From Basidiobolus meristosporus CBS 931.73 (Eukaryota; Basidiobolomycota; Basidiobolomycetes; Basidiobolales; Basidiobolaceae): a stretch of DNA of 64,000 nucleotides. The notes beneath the pieces are model-generated. The model was not told where the DNA came from. It saw nothing but the letters and a program-made list of their open reading frames with translations, and ran no database searches. Each line of letters begins with the position of its first letter. Positions within the stretch are counted from its first letter, which is position 1. The stretch spans positions 124,001 through 188,000 of the forward strand of contig MCFE01000050.1 of NCBI GenBank assembly GCA_002104905.1. The letters run 5' to 3'. Shown here piece after piece: positions 57,641-64,000 of this stretch. A program made the translations under genes and the position numbers.

Positions 57641-58552
57641 CCATGTGCACTGTATAGTAGTATAATGATTAATAAACCTTTTATTTCAATGTTCTGCATA
57701 ATCAATACCAACATATACTAGTCTATCTTTTCCAACTAAGAATATGCTAAAATATTGCCTTACAAACGCCCCACAGTTTGTTGGATTTGATTCAAAATTG
57801 CCCTCTTATCTGCGCATTGAGTGAACCGTAGGAAAGTCCGCAAGATACCAATTCTGAAGACGTGGAACTTTGTATGATTACTGTTGGATACAGTAAAGTG
57901 AATTGTGCCCACTGCCTACTACGATGAGAAGACAATTGATGATTTATTCGAGCGTTTTAACAAAAGCTTTTTTAATACAGTGATTTGCGGCAATAAGGTT
58001 AAAGGGCATGTTAATCCATCCATAGCTTTTCACATTCTCGGGTACGCAATCCTCATCACAGAAGGGCAGCCACCAGAAGAATGTGAAGAGGAAAACTTCG
58101 GCTGATGATTCAATATATATGTATATTTATGGTTGAGGCCAGTGACAAAATTAACCGAGGAAATCCAGTAATCTGGCCAGGTACACACAACGTCAAAAAG
58201 CATGATTTCCAATTTTAATACATATCAAATCATGTAAAGCAGTCCAGATTCATGGATTTGCCATTCGGGGCTTTTGCCATTTCCACTCTCTTATCGGCCC
58301 ACCTCCCTAGGGCGTTTACACGGAAACGGCTATTGATGTTACAAAGCGTATATCGGTTGCTGGTCTAGCACCGTACTCTTAAGCAGTACTCCAACATAGG
58401 TCTAATTTCCTCGAAATAATGGAGTCGGTTAGTCCATTGACAAACCATCCTTTCTTACTCTTTTATTGCTATACGCATTCAACTAAAAATACACAATTGG
58501 GAACAAACCATGGTTTCCAACCTGGGCACTCCAACCCAGAAGGAGTAGCCAC
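57641..58552. other. Intergenic with an orphan small frame
   Basis: A plus-strand frame at 57905-58105 reads YYDEKTIDDLFERFNKSFFN and NPSIAFHILGYAILITEG, which looks protein-like with one membrane segment. It has no ATG and no acceptor in phase, so it could be a stray exon or gene fragment of unknown identity. The rest of the stretch shows nothing. Confidence 0.35.
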
Positions 58553-61500
58553 TCACTTTTGCATGACGGTCTCAAACTTTTGTATTACTTTTTGTACATC
58601 CAACGGCTCCACTTCAAAATTCTTACCATCAGCATTTGTGCGACTCTCCTGTTCAATGAAACCACTCGCTGAATTGTAAATTCCCTGCGATGACAAGGTG
58701 ACCAAATCGATGCATCCAGCAAGAGGCTTGGTGAGGAAACTAATACTACCAGCAGCGAATCCCTTGCCCAATCCCGGCATCCCCTCCTTCATTGCACCTT
58801 TGACTGGCTTGGTGAAAAAGTCCGCGAACCCTGTAATCAACAGGCTTGTTAACGCTAACCTTGGCCCAGGAGTCGTTGAGTACCTACCTTCGCCCACGCC
58901 TCTTCCAAATTCCTTGAATCCCTTGGCCACACCGTCAACAGCTCCACCAACCATAGGAGTGGGTCTTACAGGCTCACTCTTGTCTATCAATGCCGTGGTG
59001 TTTCTGAAGCCATCCCCTAGGCTTTGCAGAGATTTCCCTCCTCCTAAACAATCGATAGAGATAAGCCACAAGTTGAAGTAAATTTCAACTCAGACTACAA
59101 ACCTAATATGGTATGTCCCAGCGTGCCCGCCAATCCCTTTCCGACTCCTAGTAGAATCTCCTTGGTAGCCTGATCGATCGGCTTGCCCTGTGCTTTCTGT
59201 ATGCCCTTCGATGATTCCGAAACCACACTAGTCGTGCCCTTCACAAATCCATGGCATAGAGCCCATGCAGCGCTGACAGAAGCCGAGAGTAGGTTTTCCA
59301 GCACCACTTCAGTGTACCAGTGCTTTGGCCCATACGGGCGTAATTTGTCGGCCTTAATTCTCCCCTGCGATAAGAGAATCTCGGCTACCGCTGGGCAGAG
59401 CTTGAGACGCACATCTTCGGCGTAAAGAGTCGCCAAGCGGGTGGGCTCAACATCGCACATCATATCATCCAAAGGAAGATTGGCAAGAAAAGTATCCACG
59501 GTCGCTATCGCCCCGTTCTCCGACTGAATCTTTCGCCCTATTTCCATCGCCTGTTGGAGAGTGTCGGCCGAGACGGCGAAACGAATAGCGTCAGCCAGAT
59601 TTTCTTTAGTAAGCTGTTTAAATGGAATCGGTGGGGGGCCGCATCCGATATCGGCAGTCATTCTTCCCCAAAAGGGCTGGTCACCAAAGAACGGAACGAT
59701 GATGGTGCTTTTTCCGGCTCTCAGGCCAGCGGCTGTGGTGCCAGCACCTCCATGATGACACACCGCAACACAGCGCGGAAACAGCCAGTCGTGTGGACAG
59801 TTCTCAATAATCATTACATCCTCGGGGATGGGAATCTCATCTCCACCCAAGCCACCCCACCCTTTGGAGACAAGAGCGCGGACCCCTGCTTGACGAACTG
59901 CATCAAATATGGTCTTGGTCAGCTGATCAGGGTCATCTACCACTATGGAGCCGAAGCCAATGTAAACAGGAGGTGGTCCTGACTCCAAGAAGGTCTTCAG
60001 AGAAGATGATGGGCTGTACTCATTTGCTAGATCCAAAAAACTGAAGCCTGAGACGTTGATGTGTGGTCGCCAGTCTTGAGGTTTGGGGATTAAGCTTGGA
60101 CTCCAGCAATAGGTATGGGGTACGCCCAGATCCTTGAGCAAGTATGGGCCAACTGTAAACTGTAATCCGGGCAGTTGTAGTGTGCGTTTGCGAAAATTGT
60201 TGATGATATCGCCTAGCCCTTGCCATGTTAGTGTTTCTATAGCATCGTAAGACAAGAGATTCACAACTTCACGAGGGCTGTTTGTGTAATCGACCATGTT
60301 GGAGAGTGGGTGGGGAAAGGCGCGTGTGGGCGACCATGGCATAGTGAACATGATGTGTAACGGGATGCAGAGTTTCTCTGCGCAGTGGATGTGCGCAAAG
60401 GATGGCGGATTGGCGATGATCACATCAGCAAGAAATGGGCGTTGGTTTTCCTCATCCGGCTTTGTACTGACGGAAGGTTAGTGCTCGACGCGACCGACGT
60501 ATATCTTGATCATTACTTACCAAGAATCCCAAGCAGAATCAAGGATGTCCTTGATCATTCGACGCTTCTTGGAAATATCCCCCTCCTTGATGCTTTGAAT
60601 GCTGGGTAGAAGGCCAGGATCTGAGTGCTCAGTTAGCTTCCGCCATGCAAAAGACTACCGTACGAAATGCATACTTACTCTTTACCATGTATGCCATGAG
60701 CTCAACTGGGTCTGAATAAGAGCAAGAATGCAAGGTTAGCCGTACAACGGGATAATACAACTACTGCAGACACAAACCCCCTGCTAAAGGATAGAACTCC
60801 AACCCAGCGTCTGTGATAAATTTCCGGAACGTTTCATGTGTTGCCAATCTAACCCGGTGCCCACGCCTAAGAAGCTCCTGACCAATAGGTAAAAAAGGCT
60901 GGACATCTCCGCGACTTCCAACAATTTGAATGACCACATTAAGGGAAGGAATGTAGCGGTCTTTCGTGTATTGCGGAACTTCGAAAATCGGCGGATCGTC
61001 AACTAAATACCCATCTTCAACAATCGCGTCATGGATGGTAACATCAAAGCGGCCATCTTCGTGCATGTGTACTTCGTATGAATTAGGTTGAGGATCAGGT
61101 GTCAATGCTGGATCGATTGTTGTAGAGTGCTTGTTGGCTTTTGCTGATTTCATGTACTTCTTGATTATCTTCTGGCGCCAATGCACGTACTCCAGGGGAG
61201 TAGCACAAGCCTGAGCAGTGCCAAAAATGGTTAAGGCAGGTATAGGGCATTTCAGGTTAGAAGCCATGACATTTACCTTGCCCACAATCGGAGCACAAAG
61301 ATGTTCAGTTGCTCTGACTCTGGCTACCTTTGCTTTCCATATCGCTTTATCATCGACCATCGCTTCCACAAAACTATCCACAAAAGTGCGGCAGTTATCC
61401 CATGCACTGTTGTATTTGGAATGTGTAGTATTCCAGGCCTCGACAAATCGAGCTGCGTCCTCCGGAGACTTCGATCGGTTAGCAAGCTAAGGTTTGGTGA

Positions 61501-62054
61501 CAACTGCTACTAAAATATACCTTGTGAGTAGCCCCAACTTCAGTTAGTGTATCCAATGAATTCTTCTCTTCCCACGCACTGAGCATAGAATCAACACTGG
61601 CTCTACCAGCACTAAGCTCTGTGACTAATGTTTCCATCGTCTAAGTACATGTATAAGCATGAGTGTCTGCTTGGTAAGTCATTGACAGTTGACAACGGTT
61701 CACCTTAAACTTCTGTTCAACAAGGAGGATCTCGTACTAGGGAAAATGATATTATAGGTTGGCTCAATATTGAGAAAGTATTCGGCTAACCTTGAGTAGA
61801 GTCATTATTCCGGATTCCGGATAATCTTCCCAGGCGATGATGCTATAGGCATGTCGCGATCTTTGGTCAGTGTACAGCTGTTTCTCGATCCCGCGCAGGG
61901 CTGACAGGAAGTGGCCAGGTGCCTCTAGTGGAGAGGTTCCCACAAACACCCGTTTAGGCTCTGGATGTAGGTTCGAGGCTGAGGGCTTCTCTTCCTCCTT
62001 TTTCGAAGACCCACCAGTAAAATTCGAGCTAGAATTCTCCATATTGCTCATCAA
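58553..62054 (-). CDS. GT28 sterol 3-beta-glucosyltransferase-like protein
   Basis: A multi-exon gene starting MENSSSNFTGGSSKKEEEK at about 62042-62054. The N-terminal part contains FVGTSPLEAPGHFLSALRGI and a helical region. The glycosyltransferase domain begins VVIQIVGSRGDVQPFLPIGQ with RRGHRVRLATHETFRKFI, as in UGT80/Atg26 enzymes. It continues with IHCAEKLCIPLHIMFTMPWS, VYIGFGSIVV, the UDP-sugar signature CPHDWLFPRCVAVCHHGGAG and VPFFGDQPFWG. The catalytic His-rich and GGAGTT motifs are intact. The tail (FFTKPVKGAMKEGMPGLGKG and LTKPLAGCIDLVTLSSQG) resembles the amphipathic ATG2/VPS13 C-terminal repeats found after GT28 in many fungal proteins. It transfers glucose from UDP-glucose to a sterol or related lipid at membranes. 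There is no PH-GRAM pair as in Atg26 proper. Confidence 0.88.
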
Positions 62055-63099
62055 GGTCTGTGCTCTTGGTGGACGCTCACTTTAAATATTTATTTGGTCT
62101 GTATCCCTGATGTTATCGATATAGGAGGCTTGTTCAAGAGGCCTTGTGTGACGTATGTGATAGATCAAAGTGTGCCATACGGGAATCTGGCAACACTCTT
62201 GGCGGGCCAGTAAGCGTGCAAGGCTAGATGGAAATGACACCGATGCCATATCCCCTACAGATTCCTGAATGCCAAGCATACAAATCAGGTTTGTCTTGTA
62301 TTTAAATAATACAGATCGGATGAGTTTATACTTTTATCCGAGCTTTGTGCCACTAGTCTCAAGTCTGTCTTGGTATGCATCGGCAAATGTAAATCCTAAA
62401 TAATATCTTGGCATCCAGATTACCCTGTTTGATCGATCAATTTCAAGCCAAGTATGAACTTATTTATATACATTAAATCAATAGACGGTTTGAAATTCCA
62501 TCCATCTTGGTGGTATTGTATGCTTTGGGGGTGTGGAGCAGTAAGCAGAAACTACATGCCCTTTTCTTTTGATATGTGAATGATTATTGATTGATATGCT
62601 TAATAAACAATTCCTTGCTTATACAGAGCAAGTAAAGAGAAGTGAAGCCCTCCTCATACCAAAAAAGGTTATCTCACTTCCAATCAACAGGATTACATCA
62701 AGTATCATCAGTCGTATTGCTTACATAATAACTGTTCTTGATGGGGGAGCGCACTTAATATGTGATTTGAGGCTGACATCATTTTCTGCTATTTAGTATT
62801 GAATTTTTCGGGGTGGAGTGGGGGGTTGGATATACTATGTAGGCCAACATAAGCTGCAGGACTTGGCGAGGTCAAACAAAGCTTATATAAATTTAGAGAA
62901 ACTCTATAACACTAGCTATACAAATATTACAGCCAAGTCTCATGCAGCAGTATTGTAAATTAGATGCTGAAAATCTTGATAATTTCCAAGACAGCACTGA
63001 TTCAGAAAGTCAGCTCATAATTTGCAAGCTAGGTTTTGGTAATAATCAACAGTTTGGAGATTAGTAAGTATAAACGTTGGGACTTATGACCCACTCAAA
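62055..63099. other. AT-rich region without a recognisable gene
   Basis: Promoter of the glucosyltransferase gene followed by AT-rich DNA. Short frames (62082-62279, 62587-62796) show no similarity I recognise. Confidence 0.5.
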
Positions 63100-63260
63100 T
63101 ACTAAGCCAATTTCTTCCAAATCTTCAACAAGGGGAGAAACTCCAGCATAGTATTAGTGGATATTCCAGGGAGTGATAGCTTGGGGCACACATATCTTGG
63201 ATATACTGGAAATAACTGGAAGAGAAAACAGAGAATGTGATGATATTGCATATATTTCTG
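63100..63260 (-). mobile_element. Decayed copia gag start and LTR edge
   Basis: The stretch AACTCCAGCATAGTATTAG to AGGGAGTGATAGCTTGGGG and TCTTGGATATACTGGAAATA aligns with the gag start, primer-binding site and LTR edge of copia elements A and C (11800-11900 and 12240-12350), with many substitutions. Orientation is the same as in those elements. The tRNA-pairing site is no longer clear. Confidence 0.6.
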
Positions 63261-64000
63261 ATACTTGCATACTGTCACCAATGAGTAAATGTTGTTTCCT
63301 GTATCTTAAATGTCTTCATTGCACACTATCTTGGACAAACAGTCTACCAAAGCTTACGTTTATGGCAGCAAAAGCTAACTTTGGTGTACTGATGAAGCTA
63401 TGCACCTTTAGCTGCATCACTTTGTGCTACATCTCTACATACCGGACGAGAAGATTACTTAATATGTGTATCTCATCTACTACGCCTTGGAGGATCCAGC
63501 TTTCACGTGAATCTTTGAGGGGACTCAATGCAAGTACCTAAATTGCACCAATGTTGCAGGCCCATGTCAAAGATAAGATGGATAATCCGTTTCAAGTCAT
63601 GATAGTTGAGAGCCGGTTTCCTTTTGGCTGGTCAACTTGGGTATTAACATTAGGCTAGCTCAGAAATTAAAGTAAATTAGCTTGCATCATTTCGGTACTT
63701 GCCCTGGTATGTAATAACAGCTTTTAGGCTGTCATTTTGGATCCCTGTTTACACCAGCGGAGACCAATATTCTGGATGAAGGTGAATAGCACCTAAGCAG
63801 CTTGAAATGTGGGATGTCATTATTTGTTAAAATGTGAAGACACATGTATATTTGCATGCATAGAATAAATCACAAAGAAGTCGACCTGATCTATTGCTGT
63901 ATTACGCGAGTAATCATCAACATAATCGCATAACCGCATAATTTTAATACACACCACTGATCATTGGAAAAAGTATGTATATGGGTATCAGAGCCCAATA
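63261..64000. other. AT-rich, probably repeat-derived, no gene seen
   Basis: A 122-codon plus frame (63173-63541) overlaps the copia remnant and is Cys/Ser/Leu-rich without recognisable similarity, so it is most likely a chance frame in decayed repeat DNA. The stretch continues to the window edge. Confidence 0.45.

Noticed and set aside
63173-63541. A 122-codon plus frame near the right edge
   Set aside because: It overlaps the decayed copia gag/LTR sequence on the opposite reading and has no domain.

Overview
This window is nuclear DNA of a filamentous fungus. The genes are split by short GT-AG introns of about 44-70 nt. The gene set is fungal or opisthokont: GH18 chitinases with a CBM5/12 tail, mitochondrial ILV6, FUR1-type uracil phosphoribosyltransferase, Psy2/SMEK, FNIP/Lst4, a DUF3712-type vacuolar membrane protein and a family-28 sterol glucosyltransferase. 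An augmin subunit, a PHD-JmjC demethylase and a three-RRM/three-MLLE protein, together with dense Ty1/copia and CACTA debris, fit an early-diverging filamentous lineage (for example Entomophthoromycotina or Mucoromycota). The lineage is inference only.

Region 1 (1 to about 14 kb) is an AT-rich repeat island with no intact host gene. In order it holds a minisatellite, a gag-like relic, a broken CACTA (Tnp2) transposase, a 729-bp foldback element, a truncated copia element carrying a solo LTR with a clean 5-bp target duplication, a nearly full-length copia element with two LTRs, and further LTR remnants. The copia primer-binding site copies the anticodon stem-loop of initiator tRNA-Met and contains the gag start codon.

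Region 2 (14-29 kb) is gene-dense: a 13-exon HAUS5/augmin-like gene converging on a PHD-JmjC demethylase, two TLDc paralogues flanking a large RS-rich gene with a frame break, uracil phosphoribosyltransferase with an intron directly after its ATG, and a DUF202 membrane protein.

Region 3 (29-43 kb) holds intronless HSP90, a PQQ-propeller-like protein, a head-to-head chitinase pair (the second with two 1-base insertions and gene-conversion-like identity to the first), YIPF6/YIP4, a CENP-B/pogo-derived protein with a degraded catalytic triad, and an Rrm4-like RNA-binding protein.

Region 4 (43-62 kb) holds FNIP/Lst4, a DUF3712/Tag1-like vacuolar protein, Psy2 (PP4 regulatory subunit 3), ILV6, an orphan small ORF and a GT28 sterol glucosyltransferase. 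From about 62 kb the DNA again becomes AT-rich and gene-free, with a decayed piece of the same copia family near 63.1 kb, so the gene block lies between two repeat zones. Apart from the paralogue pairs the genes look independently regulated, as expected for a eukaryote. Themes present are chromatin and spindle biology, membrane and vacuole biology, and cell-wall remodelling.
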